From contig JAJPYR010000077.1 in the NCBI GenBank assembly GCA_021204825.1, forward strand, positions 40,354-104,353: DNA of 64,000 nt, read 5' to 3'. Of this stretch, positions 25,832 through 35,703 are shown piece by piece. Each line of letters begins with the position of its first letter. Position 1 is the first letter of the stretch. Source of the stretch: Clostridia bacterium (GTDB lineage: Bacteria > Bacillota > Clostridia > Christensenellales > Borkfalkiaceae). Under the pieces are notes generated by a model, which saw only the letters and a list, made by a program, of their open reading frames with translations, was not told the origin of the DNA and searched no databases. A program made the translations under genes and the position numbers.

Positions 25832-26674
25832 TCAGCTGCCTGCGGGGAGAGCAGCAATAGCTGCCTTCATGGAGCGGACAAAGTCTGCCACTTTGTCCCC
25901 GGCACCGGAGCCGTACTTTGCGATGATGTTGACCACGGCGCTGCCCACGATGGCTCCGTCTGAGGCAGCGGCCATTTTAGCGGCCTGTTCGGGGTTGGAT
26001 ATGCCGAAGCCTACGGCACAGGGAACGTCTGTGACGGCACGGATGCTGCGCACCATTGCGCCTATGTCCGTGGTTATCTGCCCGCGCATGCCTGTGACTC
26101 CCATGGAAGAGACAACGTATATATATCCTTCCGCCTCTTTGGCTATGCTGCGGATGCGGCTCTCGGACGTGGGGGAGATCATGGATATGAGGCTTACGTT
26201 GTGCGCATTGGCGGGTCCTAAGACCTCCTCGCGCTCTTCAAAGGGCACGTCCGGGACCACTATGCCGTCTATGCCAAGCTTTTCGCACCTTGCAAAGAAG
26301 GCGTCATAGCCGTAATGGAAGACGGGGTTGATATACGTCATAAAGACAAGGGGCTTGTCTGTCTTTTCACGTACCTTCTCCACTATCTCAAAGGCCTTGT
26401 CCGTTGTCATGCCGCCCTTGAGGGCGCGGAGGCTTGCCTCCTGGATTACAACGCCCTCCGCCGTGGGGTCTGAGAATGGTATTCCTATCTCCACAAGGTC
26501 CGCCCCGGCGTCAAACATCTTCAGTATGAATGACACAGTAGCCTCAGGAGTGGGGTCTCCCGCCGTTATGAACGGGATGAACGCCTTGCCGTTGGGCGTT
26601 GCGAAGACCTGCGGAAGCTTGTTGTTGAGGCGCGGCCTGCCATTGGATTTCATATCTGTATTCTGCTCTGTCAT
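25832..26674 (-). CDS. trpA: Tryptophan synthase alpha subunit
   Basis: FIPFITAGDPTPEATV, VEIGIPFSDPTAEGVVIQ, CAVGFGIS motifs; start MTEQNTDMKS. Confidence 0.95.
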   Translation of the reverse strand: MTEQNTDMKSNGRPRLNNKLPQVFATPNGKAFIPFITAGDPTPEATVSFILKMFDAGADLVEIGIPFSDPTAEGVVIQEASLRALKGGMTTDKAFEIVEKVREKTDKPLVFMTYINPVFHYGYDAFFARCEKLGIDGIVVPDVPFEEREEVLGPANAHNVSLISMISPTSESRIRSIAKEAEGYIYVVSSMGVTGMRGQITTDIGAMVRSIRAVTDVPCAVGFGISNPEQAAKMAAASDGAIVGSAVVNIIAKYGSGAGDKVADFVRSMKAAIAALPAGS

Positions 26675-26705
26675 GATAATCACCTTCCTGAAAAAACGCC
26701 AGGTT

Positions 26706-27890
26706 TCAGTCCCTGAGGTCCACGCCGCGGTAGCGTGCAATGGCGGCAACGTCCTTGTCCCCGCGTCCGGAGAGGCACACTATGATGCTCTGGTCCGGGC
26801 TGTAATCCTTCGCTATCTTGCGCACCTCGGCAATGGCATGAGCGCTTTCAACGGCGCATATGATGCCCTCTGTGCGGGCAAGGTACTCAAAGGCGTCCAC
26901 GGCCTCGTCATCCGTTATGGGCACATATGTGGCTCTGCCAGTGTCATGGAGCCATGCATGCTCCGGGCCTATGCCGGGGTAATCCAGGCCGGCTGAAATG
27001 GAGTACACGGGAGCTATCTGCCCGTACTCATCCTGGCAGAACAGGGACTTCATGCCGTGGAAGATGCCCACAGAGCCTGTTGCAACGGTGGCAGCCGTTA
27101 GGGCCGTGTCCACGCCCTTTCCTGCCGCCTCGCAGCCTATGAGCTCCACATCCTTGTCCGGTATGAAGTTGTAGAACATGCCCATCGCGTTGGAGCCGCC
27201 TCCCACGCACGCCACGACTGCTGCGGGAAGCTTGCCCTCCTTCTCCAGTATCTGCCTGCGGGCCTCTTTGGATATCACGCTCTGGAAGTCACGGACCATC
27301 ATGGGGAAGGGATGGGGTCCCATTACGGAGCCTATCATATAGTGCGTGTCCTGCACCCTGCAGCTCCAGTCCCTCATGGCCTCGTTTATGGCGTCCTTGA
27401 GTGTCTGCGTGCCCGTCATGACAGGGGTTACCTTGGCGCCTAAAAGCTCCATCCTGTATACGTTGAGGGCCTGCCTGTCCGTGTCCACCTTGCCCATGTA
27501 CACTTCGCACTCCATGCCAAGAAGGGCCGCAACGGTTGCCGTTGCAACGCCGTGCTGGCCCGCGCCCGTCTCGGCAATGAGCCTGGTTTTCCCCATGCGC
27601 TTTGCCACAAGCGCCTGCCCCAGGCAGTTGTTTATCTTGTGCGCGCCGGTATGGTTGAGGTCCTCGCGCTTCAAGTATATCTTTGCCCCGCCGAGGTCCT
27701 TTGTCATCTTCTCCGCATAGTACAGCATGGAAGGCCTGCCTGCGTACTCGCACAAAAGCCTGTGCAGCTCCGCCCTGAACTCCGGGTCCTTCTTGCACTC
27801 TTCATAGCAGTCCTCCAGCCTGTACAGCTCATTCATAAGCGTCTCGGAGATGTACTGCCCTCCGTATATGCCATATCTTCCCTTGCTCAT
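26706..27890 (-). CDS. trpB: Tryptophan synthase beta subunit
   Basis: [18 protein letters not shown]-lysine motif; [12 protein letters not shown]. Confidence 0.95.
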   Translation of the reverse strand: MSKGRYGIYGGQYISETLMNELYRLEDCYEECKKDPEFRAELHRLLCEYAGRPSMLYYAEKMTKDLGGAKIYLKREDLNHTGAHKINNCLGQALVAKRMGKTRLIAETGAGQHGVATATVAALLGMECEVYMGKVDTDRQALNVYRMELLGAKVTPVMTGTQTLKDAINEAMRDWSCRVQDTHYMIGSVMGPHPFPMMVRDFQSVISKEARRQILEKEGKLPAAVVACVGGGSNAMGMFYNFIPDKDVELIGCEAAGKGVDTALTAATVATGSVGIFHGMKSLFCQDEYGQIAPVYSISAGLDYPGIGPEHAWLHDTGRATYVPITDDEAVDAFEYLARTEGIICAVESAHAIAEVRKIAKDYSPDQSIIVCLSGRGDKDVAAIARYRGVDLRD

Positions 27891-28088
27891 AATATCTGCT
27901 CCTTAAGTCCTGCCTTTCCGGCAGGCCTGTATGTATAATGTTCCGCGCGCATGTCTCCAGCGCAGTATGTTCTCCATATGGTGCCAGCAGCGCTCTGCAT
28001 GGCCGCCCAATATAACGGTTCATGCGGGAATATGCCGCGGATAACAGGCTTTCGCCCCGTTATATGGCCTGTCTGTGCCCTGTGGGTG

Positions 28089-28691
28089 TCATCCGTTGAA
28101 GCCGTGCGCCGCCTGCACAAGGGCCTGCATTTTTGCGGGATCCTTGCGGCCGTCTGTCTCCGCGCCGGAGCTTACGTCTATGCAGTACAGCCCCGGCATC
28201 TTAAGAGCCTCCGCTATGTTTCCTGTGTTTATGCCTCCGGCCAAAAAGTACGGTCTGGATGCCGCAGAGAGCAGGGACCAGTCAAACTGCTTGCCGCTTC
28301 CCTGCCCCGCATCCAGCAGCAGATAATCCGCGCTTGATTCCTGCCAGCGAAGGATATCTTCCCTGCTGGTTACCTTGAAGGCCTTTATGACGGGCTTCCC
28401 GGAAAGAGCCTTTATCTTTTGTACCTGCTCCTCTGTCTCATGCCCGTGCAGCTGCGCTATGTCTATGATCCCCTGCTCCAAGAGAGTGGTTATCTCCTCT
28501 GTGCTCTGATCCACAAACACGCCCACAGCAGGGATACTGGGGTCCAGAAGGGCTTTAAGGGCCTTTGCCTGCTCCGGAGCAACCGTTCTGCGCCTGCCTG
28601 TAGCGAAGACAAAGCCTATGTAATCCGGGCGGACGGAGCTGGCGGCCAGGATGTCTTCCGGCCTTGTAAGCCCGCATATCTTTATCTTCAT
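28089..28691 (-). CDS. trpF: Phosphoribosylanthranilate isomerase
   Basis: KICGLTRPEDI; QLHGHE; LLLDAGQGSGKQFDW; AGGINTGN. Confidence 0.95.
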   Translation of the reverse strand: MKIKICGLTRPEDILAASSVRPDYIGFVFATGRRRTVAPEQAKALKALLDPSIPAVGVFVDQSTEEITTLLEQGIIDIAQLHGHETEEQVQKIKALSGKPVIKAFKVTSREDILRWQESSADYLLLDAGQGSGKQFDWSLLSAASRPYFLAGGINTGNIAEALKMPGLYCIDVSSGAETDGRKDPAKMQALVQAAHGFNG

Positions 28692-29551
28692 GCCTCACCC
28701 TCTCCTTTGCCCAAAGCGTGCACGGATGTGCCGCGCAGGCGGGCAATCTCCGCGGCCTTGTCCCTGGAGCGCATGAGGGTCTCGCCAATGAGCACGGCGT
28801 TCACGCCGTTTGACTCCAGTGTCTCTATGTTCTCCCTGGTCTTCATGCCGCTCTCTGACACAAACAGCACATCTGCGGGAACCTGCTTTCTGAGCCGGAC
28901 GGAGTTCATGATGTCCACGGTGAAGTCCTTGAGGTTTCTGTTGTTGACGCCTAAGATATGCGCCCCGCAGGACACTGCGGTCTGGATCTCTGTCTCATCA
29001 TGCGCCTCCACAAGCGCTGCAAGGCCTAAGCTGTGCGCAATATCAAGGTATTCCTGCAGCTGCGCTTTGCCAAGCAGGGAGACTATGAGCAGCACCGCGT
29101 CCGCGCCAAGCGTCTTTGCCTCGTATATCATGTACTCATCCACGGTGAAGTCCTTGCGGATCATTGGTGTCCGGACAGCGGCGCGTATCTCGCGGAAGAT
29201 GTCATCACTCCCCTGGAAAAACCGGGGCTCCGTAAGCACTGAGATGGCGTCCGCGCCGGCCTCCGTGTACTCCCTCGCTATGTCCAGATACGGGAATACA
29301 GGGGCAATGAGCCCTTTGGACGGGGAAGCCCTCTTTATCTCGCATATGAAGGATATGCCGGGCTTTAAAAGGGCCCTGTAAAAGGGATTGGTTTCCAGAA
29401 CAAGCCCGTCTTTTTCATGCAGGTCCTCTGCCGTTTTTTTGCAGTCTGCAAGCGGGAGCCTTTCCTTGTGGTCTGCCACACGCTCCCTTGTGCAGTCTGC
29501 TATGGTCTCCAGAATGTTCCTCTTCTCCTCTGCCATGCTCTCTCCCTGCAT
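28688..29551 (-). CDS. trpC: Indole-3-glycerol phosphate synthase
   Basis: ICEIKRASPSKG; SVLTEPRFFQGS; LGVNNRNLKDF; VSESGM. Confidence 0.95.
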   Translation of the reverse strand: MQGESMAEEKRNILETIADCTRERVADHKERLPLADCKKTAEDLHEKDGLVLETNPFYRALLKPGISFICEIKRASPSKGLIAPVFPYLDIAREYTEAGADAISVLTEPRFFQGSDDIFREIRAAVRTPMIRKDFTVDEYMIYEAKTLGADAVLLIVSLLGKAQLQEYLDIAHSLGLAALVEAHDETEIQTAVSCGAHILGVNNRNLKDFTVDIMNSVRLRKQVPADVLFVSESGMKTRENIETLESNGVNAVLIGETLMRSRDKAAEIARLRGTSVHALGKGEGEA

Positions 29552-29631
29552 ACACTTATTATATAGTGCCCTGTGCGTCTGTTTATGCAGTGCATGCGCG
29601 CTGCATGAGACCGGTCCGCCTCTGGTCCGGA

Positions 29632-30642
29632 TTACTCGTTGGAAAGACGGATAAAGGCCTCCATCCTGTCCTTTGCAGCGCCGCTGGAAATGACTTCTCT
29701 GGCAATGGCTATGCCATCTGCAAGGTCTTTGGCCTTGCCGCCCACTACTATGCCGGCTGCGGCGTTGAGAAGGACGGCGTCTGTCTTGGGGCCCTGGGCT
29801 CCTGAAAGGATGGCGCGTGTTATGTCCGCGTTCTCTGCAGGGGTGCCGCCGATGAGCTCTTCCCTTGCTGCAGTCTTCATGCCGAACTGCTCCGGGGTTA
29901 TGACGTACTTCTTATATGCGCCGTGGTCTATCTCCACGATGCTTGTGGGAGCCGTTACCGTTATCTCATCCATCTTGTCCTGGCCGTATACCACCATGCC
30001 GCGTACAACGCCGAGGTTTGTAAGCACCCTGGCCTGGTCTTCCATGATGGCCTCGTCATAAACGCCGAGAACCTGCAGGTTGGCGCGTGCGGGATTGGTT
30101 ATGGGGCCTAAGATGTTGAACACCGTGCGGATGCCGAGCTCCTTTCTGATGGGCCCTACATACTTCATTGCAATGTGATACACCTGCGCGAACATGAAGC
30201 ACATGCCTATCTCCTTGAAAATCTCTGAGCTTCTCTCCGGCGATATCATGATGTTTGCCCCCAGCGCCTCCAGGACGTCTGCGGCGCCGCACTTGGAGCT
30301 TGCAGCCCTGTTTCCGTGCTTTGCCACAGGGACGCCTGCCGCAGAGATTACGAAGGCAGCGGTGGTTGAGATGTTGAATGAGCCGAAGTTGTCTCCGCCC
30401 GTTCCCACTATCTCAAGGGCGTCCCCTTCATGGGGCATTACAAGGGCATGGTCTCTCATGGCCGCAGCGGAACCGGAGATCTCCTCTATGGTCTCGCCCT
30501 TCATTGCAAGAGCGGTGAGATACGCGCTCTTTAAAACATCGCTTGCCTGGCCCGTCATGATCTCATTCATGACACCGTACGCCATGTCATACCCTATGTC
30601 TTTCTTTGCAGCAAGCTGCGCCAACGCATCGCGTATTATCAT
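29632..30642 (-). CDS. trpD: Anthranilate phosphoribosyltransferase
   Basis: VGTGGDNFGSFNIST; KHGNRAASSKCGAADVLEALG. ATG at 30642 (MIIRDALAQL) preferred over the longer ORF. Confidence 0.95.
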   Translation of the reverse strand: MIIRDALAQLAAKKDIGYDMAYGVMNEIMTGQASDVLKSAYLTALAMKGETIEEISGSAAAMRDHALVMPHEGDALEIVGTGGDNFGSFNISTTAAFVISAAGVPVAKHGNRAASSKCGAADVLEALGANIMISPERSSEIFKEIGMCFMFAQVYHIAMKYVGPIRKELGIRTVFNILGPITNPARANLQVLGVYDEAIMEDQARVLTNLGVVRGMVVYGQDKMDEITVTAPTSIVEIDHGAYKKYVITPEQFGMKTAAREELIGGTPAENADITRAILSGAQGPKTDAVLLNAAAGIVVGGKAKDLADGIAIAREVISSGAAKDRMEAFIRLSNE

Positions 30643-30767
30643 AATGTCCTCCACCGCAGCCACATGGCTGCATTTATGTTGAATCTTGTATATCTGCAAT
30701 GGAATCATCCATTTGGGCACTGTTTTGCATCCGGTCCGCCCGGGCAGGGGCGGATCATGCGGCCCTT

Positions 30768-31334
30768 TTAAAGGGCCAGGAAGTTGCGCAGGATCTGCTT
30801 GCCGCCAGGAGTTAGGACGGACTCCGGATGGAACTGCACGCCGTATACCAGGAACTCCCTGTGCTGCACGGCCATGAGCTCGCCGTCCTTTGTCTTTGCA
30901 ACAACCTTGAGGCACTCCGGAAGGGTCTCAGGGTCTGCCACAAGGGAATGGTACCTGCCCGCGACCATATCCGGCTCCATGCCCCTGAAGATGGGGCAGT
31001 CTGTGTCCAGAATGACCTCGGACTGTTTGCCGTGCATAAGCTCGCGCGCGTGGATTATCTCCCCTCCGAAGGCCTCGCATATGGCCTGGTGCCCGAGGCA
31101 TATGCCGAGGATGGGAATCTCGCCTGCAAAGCGCCGTACGGCATCCTCGCAGATGCCGGCGTCCTTAGGTCTCCCGGGACCGGGTGAGATTATTATATGG
31201 CTGGGGCAGAGATGCGAGATGTCTTCCGTTGTCATCTCATCATTGCGGATGACCTTTATGTCCGGATTTATTCCGCCCACAAGCTGGTATACGTTGTATG
31301 AAAAGCTGTCATAATTGTCTATAAGAAGTATCAT
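30768..31334 (-). CDS. trpG: Anthranilate synthase component II (glutamine amidotransferase)
   Basis: LIDNYDSFSYNVYQ; SPGPGRPKDAG; GICLGHQAI; VQFHPESVLTPGG. Confidence 0.95.
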   Translation of the reverse strand: MILLIDNYDSFSYNVYQLVGGINPDIKVIRNDEMTTEDISHLCPSHIIISPGPGRPKDAGICEDAVRRFAGEIPILGICLGHQAICEAFGGEIIHARELMHGKQSEVILDTDCPIFRGMEPDMVAGRYHSLVADPETLPECLKVVAKTKDGELMAVQHREFLVYGVQFHPESVLTPGGKQILRNFLAL

Positions 31335-31404
31335 AGCGTCCTCTCCTGAATTCCTCCGGCATCCTCTCTGCATCCGGCCCGCTTTTAAGGCCTTGAGCGG
31401 AGGA

Positions 31405-32877
31405 TTAAATGCCGCCCTCTGACTCCCGGACGGCGTTTATAACCGCCGCCGCCTTGTTGAGGCACTCCTGGTACTCATTCTCCGGGATGCTGTCTGTCAC
31501 AATGCCTGCGCCGGAGCGGATGAACACCTTGCCGTTCTTGGAGAAGGCGAGGCGTATGGCAATGCATACGTCCAGGTTGCCGTCAAAGGAGATGTAGCCT
31601 ATGGCCCCGCCATAGATGCCGCGCTTGTTGTTCTCCAGCTCGTTTATGATCTCGCATGCCCTGAGCTTTGGTGCTCCGGAGAGCGTTCCGGCAGGGAGGA
31701 TGGAGTCCACAGCGTTAAGAGCGTCATACCCTTTGCGGATTGTTCCCGTTACCATGGAGCCTATGTGCATGACGTGGGAGTACCTTTCTATGCCCATGTA
31801 CTTCTCAACCTTGACGGAGCCTATCTCGGACACTTTGCCGATGTCATTGCGCCCCAAATCCACAAGCATGTTGTGCTCCGCGCGCTCCTTCTCGTCTCCG
31901 AGAAGCTCTTCCTCCAGGGCCCTGTCCTCCTCCGGCGTCCTGCCCCTAGGCCTTGTGCCGGCCAGGGGAAATGTGAAGAGCTTGCCGTTTTCCAGCTTTA
32001 CAAGCGTCTCCGGGCTTGCGCCCACTATCTCGCCGTCTTCGCCGGAGAAGTAGAACATGTACGGCGAAGGGTTGCTTGTGCGAAGCACCCTGTATGTGTC
32101 CAGAAGGCTACCCTCCGTCTCCGCCTCCAGCCTGTTGGAAAGGACCACCTGAAAGATGTCCCCCTCATAGATGTACTCCTTGCCCTTCTCCACCATATGG
32201 CAGTATGCCTCTTTGTTGAACAGGGGCTCAAAGTCTGTCTTAAGCTTCAAGGGCTTTGCCGTCTCCTTGTCCCCGTGGCGTATGAGGTCCGCCATCTTCT
32301 CTATCTCAAGCACCGCCTTGTGGTATCCCTTCTCCGGGGACGCAGCCTTGACGTTGGCAATGAGCATTATCTTCTGGCGGTAGTTGTCAAAGACAATGAC
32401 CTTGTCAAAGAGCATGAGGTCCACATCCCTGAACCCGTCCTCATCCAGCGCATCCAGCTTTAAGGAAGGCTCGCTGTACTTGATGTAGTCATATGAGAAG
32501 TATCCCACAAGGCCTCCGGTAAAGGGCGGCATGCCCGGAAGCTGCGGGCTTCTGTTCTGGGCAAGGAGCCTTCTGATTTCATCCCTCGGGTTCCCCTTGA
32601 AGGTCTGGTCCGCGACGGCGGTGGATATGGTTATCTCGCAGTCCGTGCACTTGATGTCCAGCGTGGGTTCATAGCCTAAGAATGAGTACCTGCCCTGGCG
32701 CTTGTTTGCCTCGGCGCTCTCCAGAAGGTACACATGGCTGCTCACGCTCTGCAGCACACGCAGCACTTCTATTGTGGTTGTGCTGTCTGCGTATATCTCT
32801 CCGCAGACGGGTATTATGCCGTACTGCCCGCTTTCTGCAAGAGCCTTGACTTCTTCCAAAGACGGTGTGATTTTCAT
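31405..32877 (-). CDS. trpE: Anthranilate synthase component I
   Basis: PLAGTRPRG, GTLSGAPKLRACEIINELE, IRSGAGIVTDSIPE motifs. Confidence 0.95.
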   Translation of the reverse strand: MKITPSLEEVKALAESGQYGIIPVCGEIYADSTTTIEVLRVLQSVSSHVYLLESAEANKRQGRYSFLGYEPTLDIKCTDCEITISTAVADQTFKGNPRDEIRRLLAQNRSPQLPGMPPFTGGLVGYFSYDYIKYSEPSLKLDALDEDGFRDVDLMLFDKVIVFDNYRQKIMLIANVKAASPEKGYHKAVLEIEKMADLIRHGDKETAKPLKLKTDFEPLFNKEAYCHMVEKGKEYIYEGDIFQVVLSNRLEAETEGSLLDTYRVLRTSNPSPYMFYFSGEDGEIVGASPETLVKLENGKLFTFPLAGTRPRGRTPEEDRALEEELLGDEKERAEHNMLVDLGRNDIGKVSEIGSVKVEKYMGIERYSHVMHIGSMVTGTIRKGYDALNAVDSILPAGTLSGAPKLRACEIINELENNKRGIYGGAIGYISFDGNLDVCIAIRLAFSKNGKVFIRSGAGIVTDSIPENEYQECLNKAAAVINAVRESEGGI

Positions 32878-32943
32878 ATGCCTGTCTCCTATACACTGCA
32901 GCACCCTCCGGCCCTGCATGGCCGGTGCGGGTTTTGCGCAAAC

Positions 32944-33237
32944 AAAAAGTCCCTGACAAAATTCCACATTCTGTCAAGGACGAGTATGCCAAATACACCC
33001 GCGGTGCCACCTTGCTTCACAGCTTTGCGCTGCACTCTTTCCGGATACAATTATATCCCTGGCAACTGACGTATGCCATGCACGTCACAAAATACTCAGG
33101 CCAAAGCCCTTTCCTTGTGCCCTCCGCGGCCCATTTTACAGCCTGCCTTCTGCCCGGCTCTCATCTGCCCGGACTCTCTGTGAGCGCATATGCTGTCTTT
33201 ACTCCCGCATCAACGGTTTGAAGCATATTCAATTCTG
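32944..33237 (-). promoter_or_regulatory. T-box leader of the trp operon (candidate specifier UGG, tRNA-Trp)
   Basis: Minus strand AAGGTGGCACCGCGGG T-box motif (~32999-33014) followed by terminator GTCCTTGACAGAAT...TTTTGTCAGGGACTTTTT; AAAATGGGCC candidate specifier (TGG at 33131-33133). Confidence 0.85.
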
Positions 33238-33243
33238 TCTGCA

Positions 33244-33272
33244 ATTCTACACTCGCAAATTTTCAATGTCAA
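33244..33272 (-). promoter_or_regulatory. trp operon promoter
   Basis: Minus strand TTGACA-TTGAAAATTTGCGAGTG(17)-TAGAAT. Confidence 0.75.
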
Positions 33273-33384
33273 GAAAAATTTGCTGTGTTTCCAAACAGTA
33301 TTCACACAAAATGCACTGTCTGAAGTGCACTGCCGTGATTTTCCCAAAGATTTGCCCTGCTGTGTTTCCGCTGGCATCCTCTCG

Positions 33385-33404
33385 CGCGCGTGCGCGCACG
33401 CGCG
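33385..33404. repeat. Perfect 20-bp CG-alternating palindrome
   Basis: CGCGCGTGCGCGCACGCGCG is its own reverse complement; within a 22-nt alternating pyrimidine-purine tract (33383-33404). Confidence 0.8.
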
Positions 33405-33521
33405 ACCTATTATTATATAGGGTATGCGTGTGCTTTATGTTTATCGGTCCCACTGAGAAACGAATGTTTGTGCTTTTGCCCTTTGATCCGGCTTTGATCC
33501 GGCTCAGGGCCCAATAAGGGG

Positions 33522-33860
33522 TTACCAGCCCAAGGTCTCTCCGCCGAGGATGTGGATGTGCAGATGGAACACGGACTGGCCGGCGTCCTCTCCCTGGTTG
33601 ATTACAAGGCGGAAGCCTTTCTCACAGCCGTTGGCGGCAGCTATGGCAGGGATCTTCTTAAGCATGTAGAGGACAAGCTCTGCCTGCTCGTCATTCATTT
33701 CAGCGAGGGTCTTGAAGTGGTCCTTGGCAATGGCGAGAAGGTGCACTTTGGCCTTGGGCTCTATGTCTTTGAAGACGAGCATCTTGTCATCTTCGTACAC
33801 TTTGGCAGAGGGGACCTTGCCCTCTATTATTTTGCAGAAAAGGCAGTCTTCACTGAGCAT
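33522..33860 (-). CDS. HIT family (histidine triad) protein
   Basis: CLFCKIIEGKVPSAKVYEDDKMLVFKDI...QSVFHLHIHILGG. Confidence 0.9.
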   Translation of the reverse strand: MLSEDCLFCKIIEGKVPSAKVYEDDKMLVFKDIEPKAKVHLLAIAKDHFKTLAEMNDEQAELVLYMLKKIPAIAAANGCEKGFRLVINQGEDAGQSVFHLHIHILGGETLGW

Positions 33861-35703
33861 CTTTTTCCAGTCTCCTTGATTTTACTTTACATGCAGCAAA
33901 TGATATTACACCGCCCGCAAGGGCGCATCCTGCGAGTGTTAAGAGGGCTATTCCGCCCGCCGTGTACCAGGGATTCTCATCCGGCACGGTGAGGTACACT
34001 TCCGTGCCGTCTTCATTGACAGACCACGAGGAATAGTCCGGGTTGAGCACATAGAAGGCCTTTTCGCCTATCGTGCGGCACACGTACTCAGTGCCGTCAT
34101 GGATAAGGTCCGCTGCGGCAGGCAGTACAGGGTCCGGTTCCTCTTCCTCTGTATCACCCTCCTCCGTGCCTTCGCCGCCTTCAGGGTCTGCTGCATCCGG
34201 ATCCGAGTCCGGGTCTGTGGACGGACTCTCATCCGTGCCTTCATCCGGATTGTCTGTGTCCCCGTCCTGCTCTGCGGGAGCCTCCGTTATGGCACCGTCA
34301 CCGGGGTCTTCGTCATCGCTCCCGGTTTCAAAGAAGTAGCTGTAGCTGATGCAGGCATCATCGCGCTCTATGCCGTCTATGACGGCAGGCAGGCGCTGGG
34401 TTACGGCTGTAAGCCGGCCGTCCGTGTAGGTGTATGAGTAGTTGTCCTCCATGGGGATGGTGTCATCATACGGGCGGCTTAAGTCCACGTCTATGGTGTG
34501 GCCCAGCTGCGCCTCTGAGATAAACTGGTCTATATCCGTGTATGCAAGGGCCGTTTTGCGTGAGGCGAAGGGATTCAGGGCAAAGAACAGTATGAGGAGC
34601 AGGGCTGCGCCGGTCAGGCACAGGCTCCCGGCAAGGTTGCCGGCTCTCGAATAGTATCCGGCGTCTTTGGCCTTGCCGCCGATTAAGCCCGTCTCCAGGT
34701 TTATGGACAGCTGCACTTCCTGCGTGTCCCCCGGGGAGACTTCCAGAGCGGGTTTCTTGCACCTGTATATAATCCAGACCTCAAACCATATGCCGGCTAT
34801 GATAACCAGAGCGGTTACGACAATGTTGACCCAGCCTGCATCCGGCAGGTCCCACAGGGCATGCATGAGCATGGAGAGGGCCACACAGCCCCAGAAGCGC
34901 CAGTTTATGAAGGGCTTGCGGAACTTGGCAAAGGCCCAGCAGATGATGCCCGTCCAGGTGGCGTGGGTGCAGACCGCCATGCAGGCGCGTTCCAAGGCTA
35001 TGGAAGATGCCGTTGTGACGCGTGTGAGCCATGTGGAATACACGTATATGTACCCGGCGTCCTCTGAAAGGGCAAAGCCGCAGCCTATGGCCACGCCTAC
35101 AAGGAACGCCCCGAAGGGGTCCCGCTTCTTTAAAAGAAGCACACAGAGAATGGCGATGAGCGCCTTGCAGAACTCTTCCCAGAAGCCTACCCAGAAAGGC
35201 TCCGCCCAGTCTCCGTCCGGCACGTATGCAAGATACCCCAGCTGCGCTATGCATACAGAGGCAAAGCCGCCTAAGATGCTCACGCCCAGAAGGGTTAAGA
35301 GGGATATGTCATTGCCTGTATAGAGCTCATATATGAGCAGAAGGAAGGCTATGCATCCCATCCCTGCGCCGAAAAGCAGCAGATGAGGGGCGCCGAGGCT
35401 GTTGCCTGTGAGGTAGAAAATGCCGGCCGCAATGGCAAAGAGGACTATGCAAAGACCCAGGAAACGGATGTACATCCAGGGGTATTTGTTGCGTATGCCC
35501 TCCCTGTGGCCCTTGAAGCCGCGCTGGAAGAGTTCCGTATAATCTTCCTTTGTGCGGGGACGGAAAGTCTGTACGAAAAAGACGGCCACGGCATGCCGTG
35601 CCCTGGATAGCCACCCCTGCTTGTGCTCATCCGGCTCATCCGGAACCGGATTCATGCCGGAATCCGGGTCTTCAGATGCAGCGGGCGATTGCTCCGTCTT
35701 CAT
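33850..35703 (-). CDS. PrsW-family intramembrane metalloprotease-like protein with acidic low-complexity segment
   Basis: FWEEFCKALIAI and FALSEDAGYIY (EExxK/E), MLMHALWD motifs; multi-TM; D/E-rich stretch near C-terminus. Confidence 0.8.
   Translation of the reverse strand: MKTEQSPAASEDPDSGMNPVPDEPDEHKQGWLSRARHAVAVFFVQTFRPRTKEDYTELFQRGFKGHREGIRNKYPWMYIRFLGLCIVLFAIAAGIFYLTGNSLGAPHLLLFGAGMGCIAFLLLIYELYTGNDISLLTLLGVSILGGFASVCIAQLGYLAYVPDGDWAEPFWVGFWEEFCKALIAILCVLLLKKRDPFGAFLVGVAIGCGFALSEDAGYIYVYSTWLTRVTTASSIALERACMAVCTHATWTGIICWAFAKFRKPFINWRFWGCVALSMLMHALWDLPDAGWVNIVVTALVIIAGIWFEVWIIYRCKKPALEVSPGDTQEVQLSINLETGLIGGKAKDAGYYSRAGNLAGSLCLTGAALLLILFFALNPFASRKTALAYTDIDQFISEAQLGHTIDVDLSRPYDDTIPMEDNYSYTYTDGRLTAVTQRLPAVIDGIERDDACISYSYFFETGSDDEDPGDGAITEAPAEQDGDTDNPDEGTDESPSTDPDSDPDAADPEGGEGTEEGDTEEEEPDPVLPAAADLIHDGTEYVCRTIGEKAFYVLNPDYSSWSVNEDGTEVYLTVPDENPWYTAGGIALLTLAGCALAGGVISFAACKVKSRRLEKDAQ

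Noticed and set aside
32999-33014. GGTGGCACCGCGG as part of a tRNA gene
   Set aside because: It fits the T-box antiterminator consensus followed by a terminator; no cloverleaf or T-loop sequence.
33385-33404. CG palindrome as an intrinsic terminator of the HIT gene
   Set aside because: No T-run follows on either strand; better treated as an unexplained structural element.
33481-33503. CTTTGATCCGG double repeat
   Set aside because: Only two short copies; can arise by chance or slippage.
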